Source: Chitinophaga niabensis
Lineage (GTDB): Bacteria; Bacteroidota; Bacteroidia; Chitinophagales; Chitinophagaceae
NCBI GenBank assembly: GCA_017849435.1
Contig: JAFIGY010000011.1
Location: 1 to 64,000 of the forward strand
DNA: 64,000 bases
Direction of reading: 5' to 3'
A program made the translations under genes and the position numbers. The stretch's first letter is position 1. Each line of letters starts with the position of its first letter. Shown here in pieces: positions 37,042 to 45,784 of the stretch. The notes beneath the pieces are model-generated. The model was not told the origin of the DNA and made no database searches. It was given only the letters and a program-made list of their open reading frames with translations.

Positions 37042-37935
37042 TTATTTTCTTCCGCTGAAGATATGTTTTTCGGCGTGATAGGAAGAACGCACCAGCGGTC
37101 CGGCTTCCACATAATCCAGTCCCATGCCGTAACCGATCTCGCGCAGTTCAGCAAACTCATCCGGATGCACGAAGCGGATCACCGGGAGATGTTTGGGAGT
37201 GGGTTGGAGATACTGACCGAGGGTCACTACATCGCAACCATTATCGCGCAGGTCCTGCATGGCCTGTACCACTTCTTCTTTCGTTTCGCCCAAACCCAGC
37301 ATGATACCGCTCTTCGTGCGCATACCGCCTTCTTTCAGATGACGGATCACTTCGAGGCTGCGGTGATATTTAGCCTGGATGCGTACCTGTTTGGTCAGGC
37401 GCTCTACGGTTTCCAGGTTGTGGGAAACTACCTCGGGAGCAGCATCTATTACACGTTGGAGATTTTCCCAGATGCCCCGGAAATCAGGGATCAGGGTTTC
37501 CATGGTGGTCCCGGGGTTCAACGCACGCACGGCTTTGATGGTATTGGCCCAGATGATGGAGCCCCCGTCCTTCAGCTCATCCCGGTCCACAGACGTAATC
37601 ACGGCATGCTTCACCTTCATCAGGTAAATAGCTTCCGCCACCCGCTGCGGTTCATCCCAGTCCACAGCTTCCGGCCTGCCGGTAGCTACGGCACAGAAGC
37701 CACAGCTGCGGGTACAGATATTACCGAGGATCATGAAAGTGGCCGTGCCGGCTCCCCAGCACTCACCCATGTTCGGGCAGTTTCCGCTTTCACAAATGGT
37801 GTGTAATTTATGGGTATCTACAAGGTTCCTGACCTGTCTGTAGTTCTCTCCAATTGGCAGTTTTACGCGAAGCCAGTCCGGCTTTTTCACTCTTTGCGCA
37901 GCCGGCTCGGCTGCAATTACGGGTAATTCTTGCAT
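37042..37935 (-). CDS. lipA: Lipoyl synthase
   Basis: 297 residues, a radical-SAM enzyme that inserts two sulfurs into protein-bound octanoyl groups to make lipoate. The auxiliary [4Fe-4S] cluster cysteines are C48, C53 and C59 ([12 protein letters not shown]), and the radical-SAM cluster is C74, C78 and C81 (CTRSCGFC). The C terminus carries RSSYHAE, whose serine ligates the auxiliary cluster. All residues needed for activity are present. It follows the outer-membrane protein gene by 28 bp. A -7-like TAACTTTG on the minus strand at 37966-37959 overlaps the end of that gene and might give an internal promoter. Confidence 0.97.
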   Translation of the reverse strand: MQELPVIAAEPAAQRVKKPDWLRVKLPIGENYRQVRNLVDTHKLHTICESGNCPNMGECWGAGTATFMILGNICTRSCGFCAVATGRPEAVDWDEPQRVAEAIYLMKVKHAVITSVDRDELKDGGSIIWANTIKAVRALNPGTTMETLIPDFRGIWENLQRVIDAAPEVVSHNLETVERLTKQVRIQAKYHRSLEVIRHLKEGGMRTKSGIMLGLGETKEEVVQAMQDLRDNGCDVVTLGQYLQPTPKHLPVIRFVHPDEFAELREIGYGMGLDYVEAGPLVRSSYHAEKHIFSGRK

Positions 37936-37963
37936 CGCAAATCCTTTCTTTAATTGTGCAAAG

Positions 37964-38797
37964 TTACTTATTCCAGCGTTTCCCGAGCTGTAATCCTACA
38001 TAAGCATTGAAAAAGAATGACTTACCGTCCTGATCCACCATGATCTTCACCTTTTTGGTGTAATATTCGGCATTAATCCCTACTTCAAGGGCGGAAATGA
38101 TGTCGTTAAAACGGGCCCAGTCGAACCGGAAGCCCAGTTTGGCATGTAACCCCGGGTCAAGCGTAAGCTCGTTCCAGCCTTTGGAAAAGCCGCCGGCGCC
38201 ATAGATCAGGTCGCGGTTCAGGAAATCATCCCGGATCGCATCGGAATATTTCACTACGCGGCGCTGGTTGGGATCGCCGGTATCATTCATCAGATCGAGA
38301 TAATAAGGCTTGATCAATCCGAAAGCAACTCCACCATAGTAGATAGCATTCACTTCTACCCCGTTCTTGTTCCCTTTCCCACCGATCAGCCGTTTCTGGC
38401 CTACGCCAAGCTTGGCCTGGTAAAAGTTATTCATTTTCCCATATACAAAAGGCGTGGTGCTGATGCCAAAACCCTGTCCTACCGGGATGACACGCGAAGC
38501 ACGGTCCTGCTTGGGATCTTTTTTCTCAGAGAATTCCAGCTGAAAATAATTCACGAAAGTGGCGTTCTTGCGATAACCCAGTTCCAGAAAACCGGTCCAG
38601 CCGTCCGTATTCAGGCGCGCACCCATGGAGAATTCGCGGGTATACAGATTATCGCCTTCTTCTATTTCCCTGAACAATGAGATCTTCCTTAACTTCTTCT
38701 GTTCTTTTTCCTCCCGTTTTTGCTGCCGGCTGTTATTCTGGGCATAGAGCATAGAGGAAGCCAGCAAGAGTAATAAGAGTACGTGTAATTTTTTCAC
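37964..38797 (-). CDS. Predicted outer-membrane beta-barrel protein, unknown function
   Basis: 277 residues with a signal peptide (~1-19, [11 protein letters not shown]). A short charged, coiled-coil-like linker ([19 protein letters not shown], ~24-42) is followed by alternating aromatic and polar strands ([32 protein letters not shown]), with a terminal strand that ends in aromatic and basic residues, as in small barrels. I do not recognise a named family. It is the likely first gene of a unit with lipA, although there is no evident functional link. Confidence 0.75.
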   Translation of the reverse strand: MKKLHVLLLLLLASSMLYAQNNSRQQKREEKEQKKLRKISLFREIEEGDNLYTREFSMGARLNTDGWTGFLELGYRKNATFVNYFQLEFSEKKDPKQDRASRVIPVGQGFGISTTPFVYGKMNNFYQAKLGVGQKRLIGGKGNKNGVEVNAIYYGGVAFGLIKPYYLDLMNDTGDPNQRRVVKYSDAIRDDFLNRDLIYGAGGFSKGWNELTLDPGLHAKLGFRFDWARFNDIISALEVGINAEYYTKKVKIMVDQDGKSFFFNAYVGLQLGKRWNK

Positions 38798-38872
38798 CTG
38801 TTGTGCGATTATAGTAATTAAACGCCTGATTACGTTTTATGTTTTATTCCTATACAAACATACACAAATTTG

Positions 38873-38905
38873 TTGGTAGTTGACTGGCATCCTGGTGTAC
38901 CTTTG
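38873..38905 (+). promoter_or_regulatory. Bacteroidota-type promoter of the OsmC gene
   Basis: TTG at 38873-38875 and exact TACCTTTG at 38898-38905 with a 22-bp spacer. The predicted transcript start is ~45 bp upstream of the OsmC ATG. Confidence 0.65.
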
Positions 38906-38957
38906 TATCGGACGATTTACTAAAAATACGCTTATTTTACACGCAAAATAAAAGACA

Positions 38958-39365
38958 ATGCAAACAGCAGCGATCCTCTATAATGGCGAACTGAGAACCA
39001 TGGCAACGCACCTCCGTTCCGGAACAGTCATAGAAACAGATGCGCCGGTAGATAACAATGGAAAAGGAGAGCGCTTTTCTCCCAGCGACCTGGTAGCCAC
39101 GGCACTCGGGTCCTGCATGCTCACCATCATGGGCATCAAGGCGCGGGACAAAGGCTGGAATATCGATGGCACCAAAGTGAGCGTGGAAAAGGTCATGGGC
39201 ACTGAACCCCGCCGCATCACCGGCGTGAACATACAGTTTGATTTTCCGGCAGGCCATGGTTTGGACGAGAAAGACCGGAAGATCCTTGAAAATGTAGCTT
39301 ATACCTGTCCCGTTGCGGAAAGCATCCACCCGGATATTAAACAGAACGTACAGTTCAACTGGTAG
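38958..39365 (+). CDS. OsmC/Ohr-family thiol peroxidase-like protein
   Basis: 135 residues, cytoplasmic. The two reactive cysteines of the family are C53 (ATALGSCMLT) and C117 (YTCPVAESI). The fold signature SPSDLVATALGSC and the central glutamate region are intact. OsmC proteins reduce organic hydroperoxides using lipoyl or other dithiols. The nearby lipA supplies lipoate, but the genes are not co-transcribed and a link is only suggestive. The 3' end overlaps the convergent DUF2851 gene by 11 bp. Confidence 0.92.
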   Translation: MQTAAILYNGELRTMATHLRSGTVIETDAPVDNNGKGERFSPSDLVATALGSCMLTIMGIKARDKGWNIDGTKVSVEKVMGTEPRRITGVNIQFDFPAGHGLDEKDRKILENVAYTCPVAESIHPDIKQNVQFNW

Positions 39366-40635
39366 TATCCCGCAGTAAGCTAATACCGATGCCGCATTCA
39401 AGGCATCGTTTCGTCTCACAGTAATATTGTTTCAGCTGCAACAGGCTTTGGGAATCCGTCGCAGTTGCAGCTGTTACTGCCACTTCCCCCCATCCCCGGA
39501 TGACATGGTTATCTTCCGCCGGCAGCGCCTGCAGGAACCGGAGCGCGCGCGTGCTATACTGCGGCAGGCCCATATGGTGGCCGTACAGGTACAATAGCGG
39601 GATCACGGCATTGATGAGGATATGATGCACAGTGGCAGTGCCAATCCCTGTTGTACGCACAGACGGGATGTCAAACCGGTAATGCAGCTCCCAATACGGT
39701 GACGGCTCAACGAAGAAAAGTTGTTCCAGCGTTGCGAGCGCTTCCACCTCCAACAACCTCGAAAAAAGATGCGGCATACTGTGCAGCAGGGCTGCGAAAC
39801 AGGCAATGCGCATGGTGGGGAAAGCGGAGGGCCGCATGCGCAACCACTGCCAGCTATGTGCAGGCATGGACTCCAGCCGGTACTTATGCTGCAGGAAACG
39901 ATATTCATCCTGGAGGTCCCGGGGATAGGGGTCTGTAAAGTTTCCGGACAGCATGCCCGCCTGGCCGAACAGCAAAGCTTCCAGCCGCCGGAGATCAAGC
40001 CGCTGGCGCACCAGCAGCATAAAAGGTATACTCTGCACCAGCTGCACGAAAGCCTCCGTATTCACAGGCATGCCAAAACCCTGCGCCATGGCGCGAAAGC
40101 AGACCTCTTCCCAGTTGAAACGGTTCTGCTGCAACCAGTTCATCAATATCCCTGTCTTCCTTTCCAGTCTTTCTTCCAGCAACCGGCTTTTCCAATTCGG
40201 CCATACTTCCGCCGGTACCCGCGGCAGCAAAGGCACACAGGGCACAAAGGCCGCCTGCTCCCGCAACTGCGCATATCGCTGCAGCAGCATCTTGGGGATA
40301 CGATGCTGCAACTCCAGGCAGGGCAGGTCTTTCATCGGCACATCTTCTTCAAACACCACATGCAGGATCACATTGTCGTACCGCGGATTGCGGTGATGAC
40401 CATGCTTCCGCCAGTCGGAGGAACGGTAATGCAGCTCTACATTCCCCACCCATTCTATCCGCCCGATGCGGATGTGCGCAGCGGTGAAATCCGGACCGGC
40501 GTGGCGGTTCAGTGTACCGGGATGAAAGATGGTAACCGGCTCGCCGGTGGTGGTGACGAGGTGCTGGTGGTTGAACAAACCGGATTGCCAGATATGCTGC
40601 AGCAATCCTTCGGAGAACAATGGGTTAACAGACAT
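39355..40635 (-). CDS. DUF2851-family protein
   Basis: 426 residues, cytoplasmic. The family is recognised from NPLFSEGLLQHIWQSGLF at the start, then GTLNRHAGPDFTAAHIRIG and VGNVELHYRSSDWRKHGHH with RNPRYDNVILHVVFEED. The fold around D48 and the H-x-x-N-P-x-Y-D-N-V segment resembles a nuclease-like core, so DUF2851 may be a PD-(D/E)XK-type enzyme, but this is inference. The C-terminal ~250 residues are helical. It is monocistronic, transcribed away from the SAM-riboswitch operon. No promoter was located. Confidence 0.87.
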   Translation of the reverse strand: MSVNPLFSEGLLQHIWQSGLFNHQHLVTTTGEPVTIFHPGTLNRHAGPDFTAAHIRIGRIEWVGNVELHYRSSDWRKHGHHRNPRYDNVILHVVFEEDVPMKDLPCLELQHRIPKMLLQRYAQLREQAAFVPCVPLLPRVPAEVWPNWKSRLLEERLERKTGILMNWLQQNRFNWEEVCFRAMAQGFGMPVNTEAFVQLVQSIPFMLLVRQRLDLRRLEALLFGQAGMLSGNFTDPYPRDLQDEYRFLQHKYRLESMPAHSWQWLRMRPSAFPTMRIACFAALLHSMPHLFSRLLEVEALATLEQLFFVEPSPYWELHYRFDIPSVRTTGIGTATVHHILINAVIPLLYLYGHHMGLPQYSTRALRFLQALPAEDNHVIRGWGEVAVTAATATDSQSLLQLKQYYCETKRCLECGIGISLLRDTTS

Positions 40636-40704
40636 AAAATACTATTACAAAGCGTTAATAAATTACTGCTTTTTTTGTAAAAAATCGAAAATATACCGGC
40701 GTAT

Positions 40705-40736
40705 TTGGAAATCTCGTCTTTCTGCCATTACCTTTG
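40705..40736 (+). promoter_or_regulatory. Bacteroidota-type promoter of SAM-riboswitch operon
   Basis: TTG at 40705-40707 and exact TACCTTTG at 40729-40736 with a 21-bp spacer, the expected geometry. Transcription should begin near 40743, 14 nt before P1 of the riboswitch. Confidence 0.8.
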
Positions 40737-40756
40737 CGCACAGTTCTTAAACATCG

Positions 40757-40867
40757 CTTATCCAGAAAGGCTGAGGGTACTGGCCCTGCGAAGCCTTAGC
40801 AACCAATTCTGCCGGCAGGTAGAAAAAAGGTGCTAATTCCGGCCCCGTTGATACGGGGGAAGATAAG
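40757..40867 (+). promoter_or_regulatory. SAM-I (S-box) riboswitch aptamer
   Basis: P1 is CTTATC (40757-40762) with GATAAG (40862-40867). Diagnostic SAM-I blocks occur in order: CCAGAAAGGCTGAGGG, ACTGGCCCTGCGAAGCC, TAGCAACC, and AAGGTGCTAATTCC. It precedes a terminator hairpin and the trans-sulfuration/homoserine dehydrogenase operon, so SAM binding is expected to favour termination. Confidence 0.95.
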
Positions 40868-40902
40868 TTGGCAGAGATATTACATTGCATCATCATATTG
40901 CG

Positions 40903-40934
40903 AAAGCTCTTCCAACTCCGGAAGAGCTTTTTTT
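40903..40934 (+). terminator. Riboswitch-controlled intrinsic terminator
   Basis: AAGCTCTTCC (40904-40913) and GGAAGAGCTT (40920-40929) form a 10-bp stem with a 6-nt loop, followed by a run of T to 40934. It lies 36 nt after the SAM aptamer and ~95 bp before the first gene. Confidence 0.88.
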
Positions 40935-41029
40935 ATGCCCGCACCTCAGGGAATAAGCGTATCTTTTTGAACCAAACCTGTTTACAGTGACCGTAACGGC
41001 TCGTTCGTTTCGTAAAACAATGATCAACC

Positions 41030-42208
41030 ATGAAACCATCTACACAACTGATCCACAGCATCCCGGTAGATGAACTCACCGGCGCCATTTCCGTGCCTAT
41101 CTACCAAACGTCAACGTTTGTGCAGGAAAGCCCGGGGATCAACAAGGGATTTGAATTTTCGCGGGCTAACAATCCCACGCGAAAAGTGCTGGAAGACCTT
41201 ATCTGCAGCCTGGAGGAGGGCTACGCCGGTTTTGCCTTCGCCAGTGGTATGGCGGCTATCGACGCGGTGCTGAAACTGCTGAAGTCCGGGGACGAGATCA
41301 TGGCGGTGGAAGATACCTATGGTGGCATCTTCCAGATATTCAACCACATGTTCGAACGTTTCGGCATCAAGGTGAATTTTGTGGATACCAGCGATATCGA
41401 CAAAGTGCTGGAGCGCATCACGCCCAAAACGAAGATCATCTGGCTGGAATCACCCACCAATCCCACCCTGAAGATCTCGGACATCAAATCCGTGAGCAAG
41501 ATCGCCAAGCAGCACAACATCCTGCTGGTAGTGGATAATACCTTCTCCACCCCTCTCCTGCTCAAACCGATCACCCTCGGTGCGGATATCGTGATCAACA
41601 GCGCGTCCAAGTACCTCGCAGGGCATACGGACGTGATAGCAGGACTCGTAGTGGTAAATAACAAGGTATTGGCGGATCAGATGAAGTTCAACCAGAACAT
41701 CTCCGGCAGCATCCTCAGTCCCTTCGAGGCCTGGCTGACGATCCGCGGCATTGAAACACTGCCGGTACGAATGGAAAAACACTGTGCCAACGCCATGCTC
41801 GTGGCCAACTGGCTGACTGAACATCCTGCGGTAGACAAAGTATTCTATCCCGGCCTGCCCACGCACAAGAACCATCACATCGCCCGCAAACAGCAAAAGG
41901 CATTCGGCGGTATGGTGAGCTTCTCGCTGAAGGAAGACCAGATCAAGAATGCCATCCGCATCGTGAACACTACCAAGCTGTTCAAACTCGCGGAAAGCTT
42001 CGGCGGGGTGAAAAGTATGCTCAACCATCCCGTTACCATGACGCACCGGAATATCCCGGAAGACTTCCGCAGGAAAGCAGGATTGCAGGACTCCTGCATC
42101 CGCCTGTCCATCGGCATCGAAGAAGCGGAAGATCTGATCAATGACCTGAAACAGGCGCTGGACAAGCTAAGCCAGCCCATCGGCAAACAAATTACTGTAC
42201 TACAATAA
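41030..42208 (+). CDS. Trans-sulfuration PLP enzyme (cystathionine gamma-synthase / O-acylhomoserine sulfhydrylase type)
   Basis: 392 residues. A Cys/Met-metabolism PLP enzyme: pyridoxal phosphate binds K194 in NSASKYLAGHTD. Other family residues are FEFSRANNPTRKVLE (Y/R contacts), FASGMAAI, ESPTNPTL and DNTFSTPLL. It is the first gene behind the SAM riboswitch and 2 bp ahead of homoserine dehydrogenase, which points to methionine synthesis, joining cysteine or sulfide to an activated homoserine. Whether it makes cystathionine (metB-like) or homocysteine directly (metZ/metY-like), or acts as a lyase, cannot be settled from sequence, so no symbol is given. Confidence 0.92.
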   Translation: MKPSTQLIHSIPVDELTGAISVPIYQTSTFVQESPGINKGFEFSRANNPTRKVLEDLICSLEEGYAGFAFASGMAAIDAVLKLLKSGDEIMAVEDTYGGIFQIFNHMFERFGIKVNFVDTSDIDKVLERITPKTKIIWLESPTNPTLKISDIKSVSKIAKQHNILLVVDNTFSTPLLLKPITLGADIVINSASKYLAGHTDVIAGLVVVNNKVLADQMKFNQNISGSILSPFEAWLTIRGIETLPVRMEKHCANAMLVANWLTEHPAVDKVFYPGLPTHKNHHIARKQQKAFGGMVSFSLKEDQIKNAIRIVNTTKLFKLAESFGGVKSMLNHPVTMTHRNIPEDFRRKAGLQDSCIRLSIGIEEAEDLINDLKQALDKLSQPIGKQITVLQ

Positions 42209-42210
42209 AT

Positions 42211-43395
42211 ATGGAACAAAAGAACATCAATCTCGGCATTTTCGGCTTTGGCTGTGTTGGCCAGGGGCTTTACGAAGTGCTGAACAGGACGAAAGGCATC
42301 AACGCCCGGATCAAGAAGATTTGTATCAAAGACCCTAACAAGGCCCGTCCTATTGATATGAGCTATTTCACGACGGATGCCGACGAGATACTGAACGACC
42401 CTACCATCGATGTGGTAGTGGAACTCATCAACGATACAGAAGCCGCTTACAACATCGTAAGCACAGCCCTCCGAAACGGGAAAGCGGTAGTGAGCGCCAG
42501 CAAACGCATGATAGCGGAGAACCTGCCGGCATTGTACCAGTTGCAGGTAGAGAACAAGGTCCCCTTCCTCTACGAAGCCTCCAGCTGCGCCAGCATCCCC
42601 ATCATCCGGAACCTGGAAGAATATTACGATAACGACCTGCTCAACGCAGTGGAAGGTATCTGTAACGGCTCTACGAATTATATCCTCACCAAGATATTCG
42701 AAGACAACCTGAGCTTTGACACAGCCCTGCAACAGGCCAAGGACCTGGGTTTCGCGGAAACCGATCCCACGCTGGACGTGGAAGGCTTCGATCCCAAATT
42801 CAAGATCGTGATCCTGCTGCTGCACGCCTTCGGCACGTTCGTAAAACCGGAAGAAGTGTTCAACTTCGGCATCAATCATCTGAACGACTTCGATATACAG
42901 TTCGCCCGTCAGCGGAACTGCACCATCAAGCTGATCGGCAACTGCCGCCGCCAGAACGGCCACGTGAACGCCTATGTGCTCCCGCATCTCATCCGCGAGC
43001 ACAACCTGCTGTACGATGTGTACAATGAATACAACGGTATTCTGCTGGAAAGCGCCTTTACGGATAAACAGTTCTTTGTGGGCAAGGGGGCCGGTGGTAC
43101 CGCTACCGGAAGCGCCGTACTGAGCGATATCTCCGCGCTGCTGTACAACTACCGCTATGAATACAAAAAGATCAAACAATCCAACCAGCCATCATTCACG
43201 AACGATGTGCAGTTGAAAGTATACCTGCGGTATAAGACCCCTGACCAGGTGGACCTCACAGAATTCTACAATATCTCGGAGAAATACGAATCACCCACCT
43301 ATCGCTACGTGGTAGGCACTATCAATCTGCAGAAATTGAAAGATGCGGACTGGCTGAAGAATAAAGATGTGAACCTGCTCGTACTGGAACAATAA
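42211..43395 (+). CDS. hom: Homoserine dehydrogenase
   Basis: 394 residues. It reduces aspartate-semialdehyde to homoserine, the branch point to methionine and threonine. The N terminus has the nucleotide-binding GIFGFGCVGQGLYE. The catalytic domain includes ASSCASIPIIRNL, the family signature GICNGSTNYILTK, and ETDPTLDVEGFDPKFK with the conserved Asp and Lys. Beyond residue ~320 is a short tail, and there is no clear ACT regulatory domain. It lies 2 bp after the trans-sulfuration gene, so it is under SAM-riboswitch control and probably dedicated to methionine supply. A second homoserine dehydrogenase for threonine may exist elsewhere. Confidence 0.93.
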   Translation: MEQKNINLGIFGFGCVGQGLYEVLNRTKGINARIKKICIKDPNKARPIDMSYFTTDADEILNDPTIDVVVELINDTEAAYNIVSTALRNGKAVVSASKRMIAENLPALYQLQVENKVPFLYEASSCASIPIIRNLEEYYDNDLLNAVEGICNGSTNYILTKIFEDNLSFDTALQQAKDLGFAETDPTLDVEGFDPKFKIVILLLHAFGTFVKPEEVFNFGINHLNDFDIQFARQRNCTIKLIGNCRRQNGHVNAYVLPHLIREHNLLYDVYNEYNGILLESAFTDKQFFVGKGAGGTATGSAVLSDISALLYNYRYEYKKIKQSNQPSFTNDVQLKVYLRYKTPDQVDLTEFYNISEKYESPTYRYVVGTINLQKLKDADWLKNKDVNLLVLEQ

Positions 43396-43398
43396 ACG

Positions 43399-43429
43399 AA
43401 AAGAGGAAAGCACAGCGCTTTCCTCTTTT
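43399..43429. terminator. Bidirectional terminator after hom
   Basis: AAAAGAGGAAAGC (43399-43411) and GCTTTCCTCTTTT (43417-43429) form a 13-bp stem with a 5-nt loop. T-rich sequence follows on both strands. It serves hom (+) and the convergent lipoprotein gene (-). Confidence 0.85.
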
Positions 43430-43452
43430 ACTTTTTATGATTGATCGTTACA

Positions 43453-44265
43453 CTACTTCTTTGCAAACACGAATTTCGTTTCGTATTCATCGGTGATGGT
43501 GGTTCCGTTGATCACTCTTTCATTTTTCGTCTTCTCCACCGCAATCTGGTTCCATTCGTTATAAGTATAGGTCCTGGTATTACGCTCCCTTAATGCGGTT
43601 CCGTTGAAGGTTTCTTCTACCAGCACATTATTGGCGCTCAGTTTTTGCAACTCTTCCGGCCCCTGTATCCACATCAGGTTGTCGTTAAACAACTTGTTCA
43701 TGTTGGTTTTATTATCATAGGTCAGCTTCGTGGTTACAGTTAATTGCTCCGGCTGACCAGGTATGATACTATAACGATCGATTTTTGTAACGTTATCGTT
43801 CTCCCAGGTCGCGCGGTAGATGCTAGTGTAAGTCGAATGGATGGACTTCAATTCTGACACTTTACCCTGCGCATTGTATATCACCGTATCGCTGTAGATA
43901 AGCACCCAATCCTGCAGCCCGCCGGTTCTCCCGAAATGATCGACACGGGCAACGCGGTCGTTGAGATAAAGGACAGAAACGGATGCCTTTGGCGTAGGAT
44001 CCGCGCTGTTAGATTCCATCACCTTTGTGAGTTTACCGGATTCATAAACAGGCTGGATGGTGTAGAAATAAGGAATGTTTCCGTTCATACCATGCCCGTT
44101 GATTTCTTTCAGTTTGTTGTCTGTATTATATTTCAGATTTGAGGTATCGCCATCTTCAATAATCTGGCTGAGATACCATTCTTCTTTGCCGGCAGGGGTG
44201 TCATTTTTCTTACAGGCAGTAAAGATCAGGGAAAGGGCAGCAATGCCCAGTGCGAGTTGTTTCAT
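43453..44265 (-). CDS. Lipoprotein with YD-like internal repeats (paralogue 1)
   Basis: 270 residues. A lipoprotein signal ends LIFTACKKND, with the lipidated cysteine at residue 18. The mature part is beta-rich, with units such as LKYNTDNKLKEING, VIYNAQGKVSELKS and YTYNEWNQIAVEK, which resemble single YD/RHS-type strands, as in the DUF4595-like lipoproteins of Bacteroidota. No function is known. It lies 20 bp after a paralogue of equal length that shares the IEDGDTSNLKYN / ISDGDTTNFVYN opening, so the two arose by duplication and are probably co-transcribed. Confidence 0.8.
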   Translation of the reverse strand: MKQLALGIAALSLIFTACKKNDTPAGKEEWYLSQIIEDGDTSNLKYNTDNKLKEINGHGMNGNIPYFYTIQPVYESGKLTKVMESNSADPTPKASVSVLYLNDRVARVDHFGRTGGLQDWVLIYSDTVIYNAQGKVSELKSIHSTYTSIYRATWENDNVTKIDRYSIIPGQPEQLTVTTKLTYDNKTNMNKLFNDNLMWIQGPEELQKLSANNVLVEETFNGTALRERNTRTYTYNEWNQIAVEKTKNERVINGTTITDEYETKFVFAKK

Positions 44266-44285
44266 GGGTCCGATATATTTTGTTT

Positions 44286-45092
44286 TTAGTTCCAGAGCTT
44301 GTATTCAAAAGTCGTCGTGAAGCTGTCTTTGGTATTGTTCGCTACATCTTCGTCTGTTGTAAGGGATTTTATCATGAGGCCTTTTGCATCATATGTATAT
44401 TCTACTGAACTGCGATAAATGGTGGTGTTCGTTGGTTTCTTCACCCATTCTTCTTTCAGGAGCGTACCGGTGCTGAGGAAGAAGAAGGCTTCCCGCCCGT
44501 AACAAAAGAGGATATTGCCTTTGATGGTTTGCTGGAAGCCCGGTTTCGCGTCATAAACATAGCTGTGCACTTCTCTCAGTTGTTCCTGATCCTGGTTCAC
44601 TTCGTACTTTTCTGCTTTAACGATGTTGCTTCCGTCCCAGGTAACCTTGTACACTTCACTGCGTACCGGGCCGAAAAATTTATGTACTTCAGAAAGCTTT
44701 CCCTGCTGATATACCAGTGAATCATGATCCGTTATCCCCCATCCGCTTCCGCCAAAACCATAGTAATTGATCCGTGCCATTAGCTCTCCGTTATAATCGA
44801 AAGACCGGTCCACACGGGTTTCTCCGCCGAGGAATACTTTCAGCCGGGCCACCTTTCCGCCGGTATACTCCGCATCCGTAGAATCAATATGCAAAGCGCC
44901 GTTGTAAACATTATGCTCGTTGATCTGCCTGACAGTTTTATCAGGATTGTACACGAAGTTGGTGGTATCTCCGTCTGAAATGGTGCGGGAGACCACATAA
45001 GCTCCCTGGGGAGCATCATCTTTCTTATCGCTTTTGCTGCAGGCAGCCAAAAGGCATAGAAGGGCCGTCAGGCCGGGAAGCGCTTTTTTCAT
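44286..45092 (-). CDS. Lipoprotein with YD-like internal repeats (paralogue 2)
   Basis: 268 residues. The signal ends LLCLLAACSKSDKK, with the lipidated cysteine at residue 18. Units include TTNFVYNPDKTVRQIN, RSFDYNGELMARINYYG, LVYQQGKLSEVHKFFG and VEYTYDAKGLMIKSL. It is first in the pair, upstream of paralogue 1, and both probably face the periplasm or the cell surface. No catalytic residues stand out. An isolated -7-like box (TATATTTG, minus strand 45188-45181) lies upstream without a -33 partner. Confidence 0.8.
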   Translation of the reverse strand: MKKALPGLTALLCLLAACSKSDKKDDAPQGAYVVSRTISDGDTTNFVYNPDKTVRQINEHNVYNGALHIDSTDAEYTGGKVARLKVFLGGETRVDRSFDYNGELMARINYYGFGGSGWGITDHDSLVYQQGKLSEVHKFFGPVRSEVYKVTWDGSNIVKAEKYEVNQDQEQLREVHSYVYDAKPGFQQTIKGNILFCYGREAFFFLSTGTLLKEEWVKKPTNTTIYRSSVEYTYDAKGLMIKSLTTDEDVANNTKDSFTTTFEYKLWN

Positions 45093-45214
45093 AGTATATG
45101 GTATGATCTAAAAGGACTGCAAAGGGTTTTCTGTGTGTGGCAACAGGTTTTTCACAGGTCAACGTTCTGCATCACCGGCGCAAATATAATAATTTTTTTA
45201 TAATGTATAGAAAA

Positions 45215-45784
45215 TTATAATCTTGATAAACGTTCGGCCACCTGGCTGATCGGAAGCCCCATCACATTATAGAAACATCCGTTGATGCGGTCAATGCCGA
45301 TCGCGCCGATCCACTCCTGGATGGCATATGCCCCCGCTTTGTCAAAGGGTTGATAGTGGTCTACATAATAGGCGATCTGTTCGGGTTCAAGCGGTTTGAA
45401 ATGCACTTCCGTGGTTTGGGAAAAAGCTTCTTCCTTTCCTTCATGCAGTATCACTACCCCGGTGATCACCTGGTGTATCTTCCCGCTCAAAGCGCCGAGG
45501 ATGCGGATCGCGTCGGCACGGTCTGTCGGTTTGCCGATAATGGTATCATCCAGCACTACTACCGTGTCTGCTGCGAGCACTACTTCTCCGGCTTCATAAA
45601 GGTGCGCTACGGCCAGGGCTTTCTGTCGCGCGATATGCACCGGTATTTCCGGTATGGGCATACCGGCGGGAAAAGTTTCTTCCGCATCACTTACTTTCAC
45701 CTGGAAAGGAATGCCTGCCTGCTCGAGCAACTGCCGCCTGCGCGGGGATTGCGAAGCGAGTATCACGGGTTTGCCTACGTACAT
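45215..45784 (-). CDS. maf: Maf-family nucleotide pyrophosphatase
   Basis: 189 residues, cytoplasmic. Maf/YhdE proteins hydrolyse non-canonical or modified nucleoside triphosphates (dTTP/UTP/CTP-type) to monophosphates and affect septation. Motifs visible: LASQSPRRRQLLEQAG at ~8-23, VVLAADTVVVLDDTIIGKP (catalytic D of AADT), SGKIHQVITGV and DKAGAYAIQEWIGA. The ATG overlaps the stop of the upstream prenyltransferase gene by one base (TAATG), so the two are translationally coupled. It is the last gene of the DUF2520-kdsC-ubiA-maf group. Confidence 0.92.
   Translation of the reverse strand: MYVGKPVILASQSPRRRQLLEQAGIPFQVKVSDAEETFPAGMPIPEIPVHIARQKALAVAHLYEAGEVVLAADTVVVLDDTIIGKPTDRADAIRILGALSGKIHQVITGVVILHEGKEEAFSQTTEVHFKPLEPEQIAYYVDHYQPFDKAGAYAIQEWIGAIGIDRINGCFYNVMGLPISQVAERLSRL

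Noticed and set aside
41875-43179. 434-codon minus-strand ORF opposite hom
   Set aside because: Shadow of the homoserine dehydrogenase gene and the end of the trans-sulfuration gene.
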